Shown here: in pieces, positions 15,940 through 24,267 of the stretch
Numbering within the stretch: position 1 is the first letter of the stretch
Layout: every line of letters starts with the position of its first letter
Source: an uncultured Eubacteriales bacterium
Lineage (GTDB): Bacteria > Bacillota > Clostridia > Peptostreptococcales > Anaerovoracaceae
Reading direction: 5' to 3'
NCBI GenBank assembly: GCA_905206455.1
Contig: CAJLHL010000019.1
Span: 1 to 27,172, forward strand
DNA: 27,172 nt
Position numbers and translations under genes: made by a program
The notes under the pieces: model-generated
Seen by the model: the letters and a program-made list of their open reading frames with translations, nothing else
Database searches by the model: none
What the model was told of the DNA's origin: nothing

Positions 15940-16977
15940 ATGGATCTCAGTGAAAGAAAATTGAAGATATTACAGGCGATCGTCGGGGATTATATTCGAT
16001 CTGCCGAACCTGTGGGTTCGAGAACATTATCTAAAAAGTACGATATGGGAATCAGCGCAGCTACCATCCGAAACGAAATGTCGGATCTGGAAGAGATGGG
16101 TCTTCTGACGCATCCTCACACTTCTGCGGGAAGGGTTCCTTCCGATAAGGCGTACCGGTTGTATGTAAATTCTCTGATGCAGAGATATGAACTTCCGGAA
16201 AACGAAAAGAAAGTCATCGACGACAAGATTTCCTCCGGTATTGCAGAACTGGATCGGACACTGCAGAGAGCATCGCAGATTTTATCAGAACTGACAAATC
16301 TTACCGCTTTCGCGATGACGCCGACGCAGGATGACAATCAGCTGAAATATATCAATATTCTTCCGGTGGACGCCAGAACCATCGTACTTATGATAGTCGC
16401 GGAAAGCGGCAAGATCACGAATACCGCAGTGAGGCTGAAGACAGACTATGATCCGAAACAGCTGGAATTGCTTTCCAAGGTGATGACACACAATTATAAA
16501 GGGAGGCGGCTGACCAGTCTGCTGACTCTGGATATCATCAAAGATCTGGAAAATGATATCGCGGCATTGGGGAAAGTAGCGGAGGATATCGTTCCATCCT
16601 TTATGAAGACGCTGGAGAATATGCTTAACGTCGATTTATATGTCGAGGGACTGGATAAAATCTTTTATATTCCGGAATATTCGGATTTTAACCGGGCCAA
16701 GATGTTCATGCAGATGCTCAGCAGAAAAAAAGAGCTGGAAACGATGCTTCTGAACAGAGAGAGCGGCGTGATCATCACGATCGGCGGCGAAAACGCGGAA
16801 GAGGATATGAAGGACTGCAGTCTGATTACCGCGACTTACTGTGTAGACGGAACCTGTGTCGGCAAGCTCGGCGTAGTGGGACCGACGCGGATGAAATATG
16901 ACGAGGTGACGTCAGTGATCGAGTATCTGACGCAAAATCTCAACAACGCATTTAAACTGACAGAAGGAGAAGAATAA
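15940..16977 (+). CDS. hrcA: Heat-inducible transcription repressor
   Basis: HrcA is the repressor that binds CIRCE. The 345-residue protein starts MDLSERKLKILQAIVGDYI and carries the winged-helix DNA-binding part in residues 1-75 (AEPVGSRTLSK, then SAATIRNEMSDLEEMGLL and HTSAGRVPSDKAYR, all highly conserved). The C-terminal dimerisation domain follows and ends near GPTRMKYDEVTSVIEYL. The ATG at 15940 has an AAGGTGAT site. The GTG at 15913 overlaps the CIRCE element and was rejected. The gene is the first of the operon it controls, so it represses itself. Its stop overlaps the grpE start. Confidence 0.97.
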   Translation: MDLSERKLKILQAIVGDYIRSAEPVGSRTLSKKYDMGISAATIRNEMSDLEEMGLLTHPHTSAGRVPSDKAYRLYVNSLMQRYELPENEKKVIDDKISSGIAELDRTLQRASQILSELTNLTAFAMTPTQDDNQLKYINILPVDARTIVLMIVAESGKITNTAVRLKTDYDPKQLELLSKVMTHNYKGRRLTSLLTLDIIKDLENDIAALGKVAEDIVPSFMKTLENMLNVDLYVEGLDKIFYIPEYSDFNRAKMFMQMLSRKKELETMLLNRESGVIITIGGENAEEDMKDCSLITATYCVDGTCVGKLGVVGPTRMKYDEVTSVIEYLTQNLNNAFKLTEGEE

Positions 16978-17567
16978 TGGGGACAAACGAGCATGTATCG
17001 GACAGCGAGAGAGAGGAACCGATAAAGGATTCCGAAGAACTGCAGGATAAGGCCGAAGATTCCGGACAGACGGAGGCCGAGATGCAGACAGAAGCGCAAA
17101 ACGCCGGAGCGGAAGATTCTGCCGGAGAAACTGCGGAGGACGGCGGCGAAAAGGAAGACGGCGATGCGAAGTATCTCAGACTGGCAGCTGATTTTCAAAA
17201 TTTCAGAAGAAGAGTGGAGAAAGAGAAATCAGATATCTACGCTTATGCCAACGAGAAAATCGCTCTGGATATCATCGATGTGATGGATAATTTCGAGAGG
17301 GCGCTGCAGCACAGCGAGGAATGTGCCGACAAACAGTTTGTGGAAGGGATAGGCAAGATATATAAGCAGCTGAAAAGCGTATTAGATAAAAATAATATCG
17401 TCGAAATCAAGGCGGAAGGTGAGGACTTCGATCCGAATTTCCACAATGCGGTTACCTCGGAAGAAAATTCCGATTTCGAGAGCGGAAAAGTGATTCAGGC
17501 TCTGCAGAAAGGGTATACTCTCAACGACAAAGTCATCCGCCCTTCCATGGTAAGGGTGGCTCAGTAA
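16977..17567 (+). CDS. grpE: Nucleotide exchange factor GrpE
   Basis: GrpE releases ADP from DnaK and so drives the chaperone cycle. The 196-residue protein has an acidic, disordered N-terminus (about 1-60), a long coiled-coil helix starting at YLRLAADFQNFRRRVEKEK, and the C-terminal beta wing (FDPNFHNAV, VIQALQKGYTLNDKVIRPSMVRVA), which is the family signature. The ATG overlaps the hrcA stop by one base (TAATG), so translation is coupled. A 133-base gap to dnaK contains a short GCCGG/CCGGC hairpin (17638-17650) but no terminator. Confidence 0.97.
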   Translation: MGTNEHVSDSEREEPIKDSEELQDKAEDSGQTEAEMQTEAQNAGAEDSAGETAEDGGEKEDGDAKYLRLAADFQNFRRRVEKEKSDIYAYANEKIALDIIDVMDNFERALQHSEECADKQFVEGIGKIYKQLKSVLDKNNIVEIKAEGEDFDPNFHNAVTSEENSDFESGKVIQALQKGYTLNDKVIRPSMVRVAQ

Positions 17568-17700
17568 GACGCTGCGGATTTCTGTCTGAAACCCGTTCGT
17601 CAGCATATGCATCAATATATTCACATCAAAGAGAGGCGCCGGGTTCCGGCAGCCGAAATCAAAGATAAATAAAGATTATTATCTCAGGAGGTAATATAAA

Positions 17701-19575
17701 ATGGGAAAAATCATCGGTATTGACTTAGGTACAACAAATTCTTGCGTCGCTGTTCTCGAAGGCGGCGAGCCTGTCGTAATCACGAACGCAGAGGGCAACA
17801 GAACGACGCCTTCCGTCGTAGGTTTTACGAAAAACGGTGAGAGACTGGTAGGTGAGACGGCAAAGAGACAGGCGATTACAAACCCTGACAGAACCATCGC
17901 ATCGATCAAGAGATATATGGGTACGGATCACAAAGTGGAAATCGACGGCAAATCCTATACGCCGCAGGATATTTCCGCTATGACACTGGCGAAGCTGAAA
18001 GCGGACGCGGAAGCTTATCTGGGAGAAAAGGTGACAGAAGCGGTGATTACCGTTCCTGCCTACTTCTCCGACAGTCAGAAGCAGGCGACAAAGGATGCCG
18101 GAAAGATCGCCGGTCTGGATGTAAAGAGAATTATCAACGAACCGACGGCGGCAGCTCTGGCTTACGGTCTCGATAAGGATGATAAACAGCACAAGATTCT
18201 GGTATACGACCTGGGCGGCGGTACTTTCGATGTATCGATTCTCGATCTGGGCGACGGCGTATTCGAAGTATTGGCTACAAACGGTGATACTCGTCTGGGC
18301 GGAGATGATTTCGACGAGGCTCTGATGAACTTCATCGCAGACAGCTTTAAGAACGAACACGGCGTGGATCTCAGACAGGACAAGATGGCTCTTCAGAGAC
18401 TCAAAGAAGCTGCGGAAAAAGCGAAGAAAGAGCTTTCCTCTTCACAGACGGTCAACGTCAACCTGCCGTTTATCACGGTCAATGCAGACGGTCCGCTTCA
18501 CCTCGATATGGATATCACCAGAGCAAAATTCGATCAGCTGACATCCGGCCTTGTACAGCGTACCATCGATCCGATGAAGAAGGCGATGGCAGATGCCGGC
18601 GTCACTATGAGCGATATCGAAAAGGTCATTCTCGTCGGCGGCTCTACGCGTATCCCTGCGGTACAGGAAGCGGTAAAAAATATTACGGGCAAAGAGCCGT
18701 TTAAGGGTATCAATCCGGATGAATGCGTGGCTGTCGGTGCAGCGATCCAGGCGGGCGTACTCACAGGTGAGGTAAACGACGTTCTCCTTCTGGATGTCAC
18801 TCCGCTCTCTCTTTCGATCGAAACTCTGGGCGGCGTAGCGACGAAGCTCATCGAGAGAAATACGACGATTCCTACGAAAAAGAGCCAGATCTTCTCCACT
18901 GCCGCCGACAATCAGACAGCGGTAGATATTCATGTCGTACAGGGCGAAAGAGAGATGGCTGCCGATAACGTAACTCTCGGCAGATTCCAGCTGTCCGGTA
19001 TTCCGCCTGCAAGAAGAGGCGTCCCTCAGATCGAAGTCACGTTTGATATCGACGTAAACGGCATCGTAAATGTAAGCGCTAAGGATCTGGGTACGGGAAA
19101 AGAACAGAAGATCACAATCTCTTCCTCTACGAAGCTCTCCGACGATGAGATCAACCAGAAGATTAAAGAAGCGGAAATGTACGCAGAAGAAGATAAGAAG
19201 AAGAAAGAAGCGATCGATGTCAGAAACCAGGGCGAATCTCTCGTCTACGAAACAGAAAAGACGATCGAAGAACTGGGGGATAAGGTGACTCCGGATATGC
19301 TGGCAAAGGTTAACGCTGCGAAGGATGCGCTCAGCCAGGCCTTACAGGGCAGTGATGTAGAAGACATCAAGGCGAAAACACAGGCTCTGACCAATGAATT
19401 CCAGCAGTTGTCGCAGATTCTCTATCAAAATGCGCAGGCTGCCGGCACTGATCCGAACACGGCGGGAGCAGCAAGCGGTTCCGCTTATACGGATAACAGC
19501 GGAGCTCAGTCTTCCGGTCCGGCGCACGACAATGTGGTCGACGCGGATTTTGAAGTAATCGACGATGACAATTAA
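17701..19575 (+). CDS. dnaK: Chaperone protein DnaK (Hsp70)
   Basis: DnaK is the ATP-driven chaperone that binds exposed hydrophobic peptides. The 624-residue sequence contains the three Hsp70 signatures: IDLGTTNSCVAVLEGG at the N-terminus, VYDLGGGTFDVSIL near residue 167, and VILVGGSTRIPAVQEAV near 309. The substrate-binding beta domain (about 365-485) and helical lid (about 490-590) follow, and the acidic tail DNVVDADFEVIDDDN is typical. The start is clear from AGGAGG (17686-17691). Codon choice is strongly biased, as expected for a highly expressed gene. It is cotranscribed from the CIRCE-controlled promoter. Confidence 0.99.
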   Translation: MGKIIGIDLGTTNSCVAVLEGGEPVVITNAEGNRTTPSVVGFTKNGERLVGETAKRQAITNPDRTIASIKRYMGTDHKVEIDGKSYTPQDISAMTLAKLKADAEAYLGEKVTEAVITVPAYFSDSQKQATKDAGKIAGLDVKRIINEPTAAALAYGLDKDDKQHKILVYDLGGGTFDVSILDLGDGVFEVLATNGDTRLGGDDFDEALMNFIADSFKNEHGVDLRQDKMALQRLKEAAEKAKKELSSSQTVNVNLPFITVNADGPLHLDMDITRAKFDQLTSGLVQRTIDPMKKAMADAGVTMSDIEKVILVGGSTRIPAVQEAVKNITGKEPFKGINPDECVAVGAAIQAGVLTGEVNDVLLLDVTPLSLSIETLGGVATKLIERNTTIPTKKSQIFSTAADNQTAVDIHVVQGEREMAADNVTLGRFQLSGIPPARRGVPQIEVTFDIDVNGIVNVSAKDLGTGKEQKITISSSTKLSDDEINQKIKEAEMYAEEDKKKKEAIDVRNQGESLVYETEKTIEELGDKVTPDMLAKVNAAKDALSQALQGSDVEDIKAKTQALTNEFQQLSQILYQNAQAAGTDPNTAGAASGSAYTDNSGAQSSGPAHDNVVDADFEVIDDDN

Positions 19576-19730
19576 TCCTGTGTGCTGCTGTACAGACAGG
19601 AAAAACGCGGCGATCAGCCGCACAGGAAGAAGCTTTCACAGGGCTTTTTTCCGGAAAGTCCGGCTGGGAAGAGCGGAGGAATGAAAAACCCCTTGAAACA
19701 GCAGCGGACATATATTACTATAAGTAAGTC

Positions 19731-19756
19731 AGACACTCCTCGAAAGGGGAGTGTCT
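19731..19756 (+). other. Hairpin between dnaK and dnaJ
   Basis: AGACACTCC (19731-19739) pairs with GGAGTGTCT (19748-19756). Only a short T-poor tail (TTGTATAG) follows, so it looks like a weak or partial terminator, or an RNA-stability element that lowers dnaJ output relative to dnaK. Confidence 0.6.
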
Positions 19757-19781
19757 TGTATAGTTCGGAGGATAAATAGAA

Positions 19782-20990
19782 ATGGCAGACAAAAGAGACT
19801 ATTATGAGGTCCTGGGACTGAACAAAGGCGCCTCGGAGTCGGAGATAAAGAGCGCTTTCCGCAAGATGGCGATGAAATATCACCCCGACCGGAATCCGGG
19901 AGATAAAGAGGCAGAAGAGAAGTTCAAGGAAGTCAATGAGGCCTACGGTATTCTTTCCGATCCGGAGAAAAAGTCGAAGTATGATCAGTTTGGCTTTGCG
20001 GGAGTAGATCCGAATGCCGGATTTGGCGGAGGCGGCTTCAGCGGCGGAGGCGGCTTCGAGGATATTTTCGGAGATCTTTTCGGGGGTATGTTCGGCGGAG
20101 GCTTCGGAGGGGGATTCGGCGGAGGCCACGCGAGAAGAAGCAATATGCCGAGAAAGGGTCAGGATATTCAGAAGCGACTGACGATCACCTTTGAAGAGGC
20201 TTATTTCGGTACGAAAAAGAAGATCAAATTAAACAAATTCGTAACCTGTAAGGACTGCAGCGGAACCGGCGCGAAAGAAGGAAGCGGAAAGAAGACCTGT
20301 CCTGTCTGCAACGGCAGCGGACAGGTGAGAAGACAGACTCAGACGCCGTTCGGAATGATGGCGAACGTATCTACCTGCGAGCGCTGCGGAGGAACGGGGG
20401 AGATTATCGAAAATCCTTGTCCTACCTGCAGCGGCACGGGAAAAGTCAGAAAAGACGTGATCATCGACGTCAATATACCTGCCGGGGTAGATAATGACTC
20501 GGTGGTCAGCGTCCGCGGTCAGGGAGCGCCTGGGGAAAACGGCGGTCCAAACGGCGATTTCTTTGTCATCATCAGCGTACAGCCGCATAAGCTGTTTACG
20601 AGATATGGATTGGATCTCGAACTGGAGATTCCTGTGACCTTTGCACAGGCGGCTCTGGGAGCGGATGTGGTGATTCCTACAATGGAAGAAAAGGTTACTT
20701 ACAAGATTCCTGCGGGAACCCAGCCGGGCACGACATTCCGTCTGAAGGGCAAGGGGGTCAAATCTCCTACGGTATCTTCGATCGTCGGAGATCTTTATGT
20801 GAAAGTTCTCCTTGAGGTTCCGACAAAACTCAGCGCGGAACAGAGAAGACTGCTCAAAGAGTTCGACGAAGGGATGGATACGGACGCATATGTCAGAAAG
20901 AAATCCTTTGCGGAGACGGTAAAAGAACTCTTTACCGGTGAGAGCAGGGGAAAGGCCCCGTCTGATAAGAAGAAAAAGAAGAAAAAGTAG
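19782..20990 (+). CDS. dnaJ: Chaperone protein DnaJ (Hsp40, type I)
   Basis: DnaJ delivers clients to DnaK and triggers its ATPase. All type I parts are present in 402 residues: the J domain with H34-P35-D36, a Gly/Phe-rich linker (about 76-115) of repeated GGGF/GGF units, four CxxCxGxG zinc motifs from C156 to about residue 220 (CKDCSGTG, CPVCNGSG, CERCGGTG, CPTCSGTG), and the C-terminal peptide-binding domain. The tail ends in a run of lysines. ATG 19782 follows a GGAGG site. It is the last chaperone gene of the operon and leads into prmA. Confidence 0.98.
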   Translation: MADKRDYYEVLGLNKGASESEIKSAFRKMAMKYHPDRNPGDKEAEEKFKEVNEAYGILSDPEKKSKYDQFGFAGVDPNAGFGGGGFSGGGGFEDIFGDLFGGMFGGGFGGGFGGGHARRSNMPRKGQDIQKRLTITFEEAYFGTKKKIKLNKFVTCKDCSGTGAKEGSGKKTCPVCNGSGQVRRQTQTPFGMMANVSTCERCGGTGEIIENPCPTCSGTGKVRKDVIIDVNIPAGVDNDSVVSVRGQGAPGENGGPNGDFFVIISVQPHKLFTRYGLDLELEIPVTFAQAALGADVVIPTMEEKVTYKIPAGTQPGTTFRLKGKGVKSPTVSSIVGDLYVKVLLEVPTKLSAEQRRLLKEFDEGMDTDAYVRKKSFAETVKELFTGESRGKAPSDKKKKKKK

Positions 20991-20992
20991 AC

Positions 20993-21012
20993 ACGATACG
21001 GCGCCGGATCGT
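20993..21012. repeat. Imperfect palindrome between dnaJ and prmA
   Basis: ACGAT (20993-20997) and ATCGT (21008-21012) flank CGGCGCCG (20999-21006), itself a perfect palindrome. No T tract follows, so read-through into prmA is expected. It may be a small RNA hairpin. Confidence 0.4.
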
Positions 21013-21026
21013 TTGCGGGAGCGAAT

Positions 21027-21983
21027 ATGAATTATTATGAAGTGAAAATATATACGTCGACAGAGGGAATTGAACCTCTGTCCGGCGTTTTGATCATGCT
21101 GGGTCACGATACCTTCGTGACAGAAGACAAGTCTGTCATAGAGGACTTTCTGGAAAAGAAAAACCAGTACGACTGGGATTATGTGGACGAAGAAGTTCTC
21201 CGGATCGGGCAGGATGAGTCCAATATTACCATCTACATGGAGACCGATGAAACCGCTATGCACCGAATTGAGGAGATCAAGGCAGCGGTGGCAAAGCTGA
21301 AGAAAGAGGATCCTCAGGGCGTTTACGGGCGCCTGGAGGTAAGCAGCCGCCTCGTGTGTGATGACGACTGGAAAGACCGTTGGAAACAGTATTTTAAACC
21401 GGCGCGGATTACAGACAGCATCGTAGTGAAGCCATCTTGGGAAACCTATGAGCCGGGAGAAGGCGACAGGATTATAGAAATCGATCCTGGAATGGCTTTT
21501 GGAACGGGCACACATCCTACCACGAAAATGTGTATCCGGCTTCTTGAAAAATATATTGAAAAGAAAGATGATGTGGTTCTGGATCTGGGCTGCGGATCGG
21601 GAATTCTCTCTGTCGCAGCCGCTCTGTGCGGCTCTGAAATCGTCAGGGGCGTAGATATCGATCCCGATGCGGCGGCAGCTTCTTTAGAGAATGCAGAGAA
21701 AAATCATCTGAGTGACCGGATTGAAATCCGCCAGGGAGATGTGACAGAAGGTCTGGGTTTTTCGGCGGACATTATCGTCGCAAATCTCATCGCAGATCTG
21801 ATCATCGGTCTTTCTGACGATATCGCAAAACATCTTTCCGGAAAAAAGATTTTTATCTCTTCCGGGATTCTTGCGGAGAAGTGTGATAAAGTGGTTTCCG
21901 CCATCTCAGACAGCGGATTTGAAGTGTTGGAAATTCTTGAAGAAGAGGGATGGTGCGCTGTTGCTGCTCAGCTGAAAGGATAG
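21027..21983 (+). CDS. prmA: Ribosomal protein L11 methyltransferase
   Basis: PrmA uses S-adenosylmethionine to methylate lysines and the N-terminus of ribosomal protein L11. The 318-residue protein has the N-terminal substrate-recognition domain and a Rossmann-fold methyltransferase: MAFGTGTHPTT before it, the SAM-binding VLDLGCGSGILSVAAA at about 184-200, an acidic VDIDPDA loop, and VANLIADLI, which corresponds to the family's VANI block. ATG 21027 has a GGAG site upstream. prmA after dnaJ is a common Firmicutes arrangement. A 70-base gap leads into mntP. Confidence 0.96.
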   Translation: MNYYEVKIYTSTEGIEPLSGVLIMLGHDTFVTEDKSVIEDFLEKKNQYDWDYVDEEVLRIGQDESNITIYMETDETAMHRIEEIKAAVAKLKKEDPQGVYGRLEVSSRLVCDDDWKDRWKQYFKPARITDSIVVKPSWETYEPGEGDRIIEIDPGMAFGTGTHPTTKMCIRLLEKYIEKKDDVVLDLGCGSGILSVAAALCGSEIVRGVDIDPDAAAASLENAEKNHLSDRIEIRQGDVTEGLGFSADIIVANLIADLIIGLSDDIAKHLSGKKIFISSGILAEKCDKVVSAISDSGFEVLEILEEEGWCAVAAQLKG

Positions 21984-22053
21984 ACGGTTCTGCAGATATT
22001 TTTGCCTATTTATCGCCTCCGGATCGGATGCGGTGTTGATCTGGAGGTTTATT

Positions 22054-22635
22054 ATGAGCTTTATCGAACTGTTTTTGCTGGCGGTGGGTCTGAGCATGGA
22101 TGCTTTCGCAGTTTCGGTCTGTAAGGGGCTGGCGATGAAAAAAGCGGATTTAAAGAGTATGGCGGTATGCGGTATCTGGTTCGGTGGATTCCAGGCGCTG
22201 ATGCCGCTGGCCGGCTTTCTTCTGGGATCTCTGTTTGCCGATATCATCGAAGCGGCGGATCATTGGATCGCCTTTGCTCTGTTGGGATTGATCGGAGCGA
22301 ATATGTTGAAGGAAGCTTTCGAAAAAAAGGGCGCGGATGACTGCACGGAAGTCAGCGCGGATCTGTCTTTCCGGATCATGTTTGTGATGGCGGTGGCCAC
22401 TTCTATCGACGCTCTCGCCGTAGGGATTTCACTGGCTATGGCCGGCAGCGTTTCAATCTGGCCGGCGGTCCTGCTGATCGGAATGACGACCTTTGTCCTT
22501 TCTGCGGCAGGTGTGAAGATAGGGAATCTCTTCGGCAGCAGATTTGAGAAGAAAGCGCAGCTGGCCGGGGGCGTCATTCTCATTCTTCTGGGTGTTAAGA
22601 TCCTGGCAGAACATCTGGGACTCATCTCAGGATAG
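22054..22635 (+). CDS. mntP: Manganese efflux pump MntP
   Basis: MntP exports Mn(II) and protects against manganese overload. The 193-residue protein has about six hydrophobic segments and two homologous halves, each with the family acidic motif: D16 in LSMDAFAVSVCKG and D119 in TSIDALAVGISLA. ATG 22054 follows CTGGAGG; the longer frame from a GTG at 22033 lacks a site. No Mn-responsive yybP-ykoY riboswitch is recognisable in the short 70-base upstream gap, so regulation is not evident here. It occupies the place where rsmE is usual in this gene neighbourhood. Confidence 0.94.
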   Translation: MSFIELFLLAVGLSMDAFAVSVCKGLAMKKADLKSMAVCGIWFGGFQALMPLAGFLLGSLFADIIEAADHWIAFALLGLIGANMLKEAFEKKGADDCTEVSADLSFRIMFVMAVATSIDALAVGISLAMAGSVSIWPAVLLIGMTTFVLSAAGVKIGNLFGSRFEKKAQLAGGVILILLGVKILAEHLGLISG

Positions 22636-22755
22636 AAGAGAGATGATACCGCGGGCGGTATCGGCGGCGGATTTTCTTGTACATAGCGCCGATCTCCTCT
22701 TTTTTCTGCCGGCGGGGGACTTCCTTTTGAGATTTTTCATGAAAGATTATATTGT

Positions 22756-22785
22756 AAAAATGACTGCTTCCGCAGTCATTTTTTT
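22756..22785 (+). terminator. Intrinsic terminator after mntP
   Basis: TGACTGC (22761-22767) pairs with GCAGTCA (22772-22778) around TTCC, flanked by an A run and a T run. It lies 120 bases after the mntP stop; a second inverted repeat, GATACCGC/GCGGTATC, is at 22645-22662. The 22636-22940 gap contains no gene: only these hairpins and the promoter downstream. Confidence 0.88.
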
Positions 22786-22815
22786 GTGCGGTGAATGATG
22801 TTATCCTCTCGGGGT

Positions 22816-22844
22816 TTGCAGTCCGAGGATCCTTGTGATAAGAT
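22816..22844 (+). promoter_or_regulatory. Predicted promoter of the XpaC-like gene with overlapping inverted repeat
   Basis: TTGCAG (22816-22821) and TAAGAT (22839-22844) are 17 bases apart. ATCC (22803-22806) plus TCGG (22809-22812) are mirrored by CCGA (22823-22826) plus GGAT (22827-22830), so an interrupted inverted repeat straddles the -35 box, a possible repressor site. Confidence 0.5.
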
Positions 22845-22940
22845 AAAATTCAACGAAGCATTTCGAATGAGCAGGGAATATACTCATCGGCACTAAAAAC
22901 AGATCTGGCAAGGATAAGGGGATAAAAAGGGGTAAAATTT

Positions 22941-24098
22941 ATGCTGAGACAATTAGACAAACTTCGCCGGGAAAATTCCGGACTTTATTGGTTTATCGTG
23001 GTGATTACCTTTCTCACCGGCTTTTGGCCGCTGGGACTTTTTCTCATCGTAACAGGCAGTATCCGGGACGGCAGGGATGATGGGGGACAGGAGCATCCTT
23101 ACAGTTCCGAAGGGGACTGTCCTGAAGGGCGGGAGTTTTCCCGCGACCCGGAAAACCGGCCGCGAACGGTGAGGAGACCGAAAAATGCGAGAATAATGCT
23201 GCGCAAGACTACGGGAAATCTTCTCATAGGAGCCGGCGGGATTTGTGCGATTTGTTTCTTTCTCGCAGGAATTGACGATTTTCTGCTGTGGATGCCGCAA
23301 TACCCGCTGGAAGCTCTCAGAGACAGTTATGTAGAATTCCTGTTCATGGGGATTTCTCTGTTTGCAGTTTTGATGGGAGCGCTTCATAACCGGAAGACGG
23401 ACCGTTATCGCAATTATCTGGCGATGCTGCAGGGGCAGGACGCCGCGGAGCTCCGGGAGATTGCCCGCGCCTCGTCTTACTCGGTGCGTACGGTGAAAAA
23501 TGATATGCAGGATATGGTCAGCGCCGGAATTTTCGGAAAAGACGCTTGGATCGATTTTACCTCGGGTTATTTGATTCTAACTCAGGAAGGCAGACGTGCT
23601 GTAGAAGAACGCAAGTCAGAGCAGAAAGCCGCCGGAAAAAAGGAAGCAGAAAGGCGCAGACAGATGCAGGATCAGGAGCAGCTGAAAAGCGAAGAGATTC
23701 TGGAGGAAATCCGCCGGCTGAACGGCAGCATAAAAAATACGGAGGTCTCCGGTAAGATCGACCGGATTGAAAAGGTCACGCGCCGGATTTTTGAACACGA
23801 GGGCAATTCTCCGGAGTCGGACCGGAAGCTTCGTTCTTTTCTGGATTATTATCTTCCTACCACGCTGAAAATGCTCCGAAAATACCGGGATCTGGAGCGG
23901 CAGGAGGTCCGTGGGGAGAATATCGGCACTACGATGCGGAAAATCGAAGAGATGATGGATAAAGTCACGGCGGGATTTGAGAAACAGCTGGACAACCTCT
24001 ATCAGAACGATATGCTGGATATCACGTCCGATATCGTTGCGATGGAACAGATGATGGTGAAAGACGGGCTTTCCGATGACGGCGAATTGAAATTTTAG
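22941..24098 (+). CDS. XpaC-family membrane protein with winged-helix-like middle
   Basis: This 385-residue protein has three hydrophobic segments (about 14-40, 93-118 and 128-150). The C-terminal part (about 275-375, with DYYLPTTLKMLRKYRDLE and a helical end) matches the 5-bromo-4-chloroindolyl phosphate hydrolysis (XpaC) family, which often accompanies TelA toxic-anion-resistance proteins; no telA is adjacent here. Between membrane part and XpaC part, residues about 165-215 (AAELREIARASSYSVRTVKN, then MVSAGIFGKDAWIDFTSGYLIL) look like a winged helix-turn-helix, a feature common in clostridial members. A charged coiled-coil stretch (about 218-270) links them. The ATG follows AAAAAGGGG. Its biochemical role is unknown; a membrane-surface or stress function is a guess. 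Confidence 0.85.
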   Translation: MLRQLDKLRRENSGLYWFIVVITFLTGFWPLGLFLIVTGSIRDGRDDGGQEHPYSSEGDCPEGREFSRDPENRPRTVRRPKNARIMLRKTTGNLLIGAGGICAICFFLAGIDDFLLWMPQYPLEALRDSYVEFLFMGISLFAVLMGALHNRKTDRYRNYLAMLQGQDAAELREIARASSYSVRTVKNDMQDMVSAGIFGKDAWIDFTSGYLILTQEGRRAVEERKSEQKAAGKKEAERRRQMQDQEQLKSEEILEEIRRLNGSIKNTEVSGKIDRIEKVTRRIFEHEGNSPESDRKLRSFLDYYLPTTLKMLRKYRDLERQEVRGENIGTTMRKIEEMMDKVTAGFEKQLDNLYQNDMLDITSDIVAMEQMMVKDGLSDDGELKF

Positions 24099-24105
24099 AG
24101 AGGAG

Positions 24106-24128
24106 AAAGGCGGAGAAATCCGCCTTTT
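24106..24128 (+). terminator. Probable terminator after the XpaC-like gene
   Basis: AAAGGCGGA (24106-24114) pairs perfectly with TCCGCCTTT (24119-24127) around a GAAA tetraloop. The T run is only four bases, so it may be a partial terminator before mtaB. Confidence 0.65.
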
Positions 24129-24267
24129 GCCGATTATGACAGGCGGATTCTGCAGTATTTGCCGGACAAAGGGCATTCGATACCGGAGGCGCGCAAAATG
24201 TCCGGCCCGGTGCCGGCTGCTGCAGGCGAGGCCGCCGGAAATAGGATGAAAAGACAGGATGAAAGAC

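Noticed and set aside
21984..22053. Manganese riboswitch (yybP-ykoY) before mntP
   Set aside because: The gap is only 70 bases and lacks the conserved two-loop motif and enough length for the aptamer.
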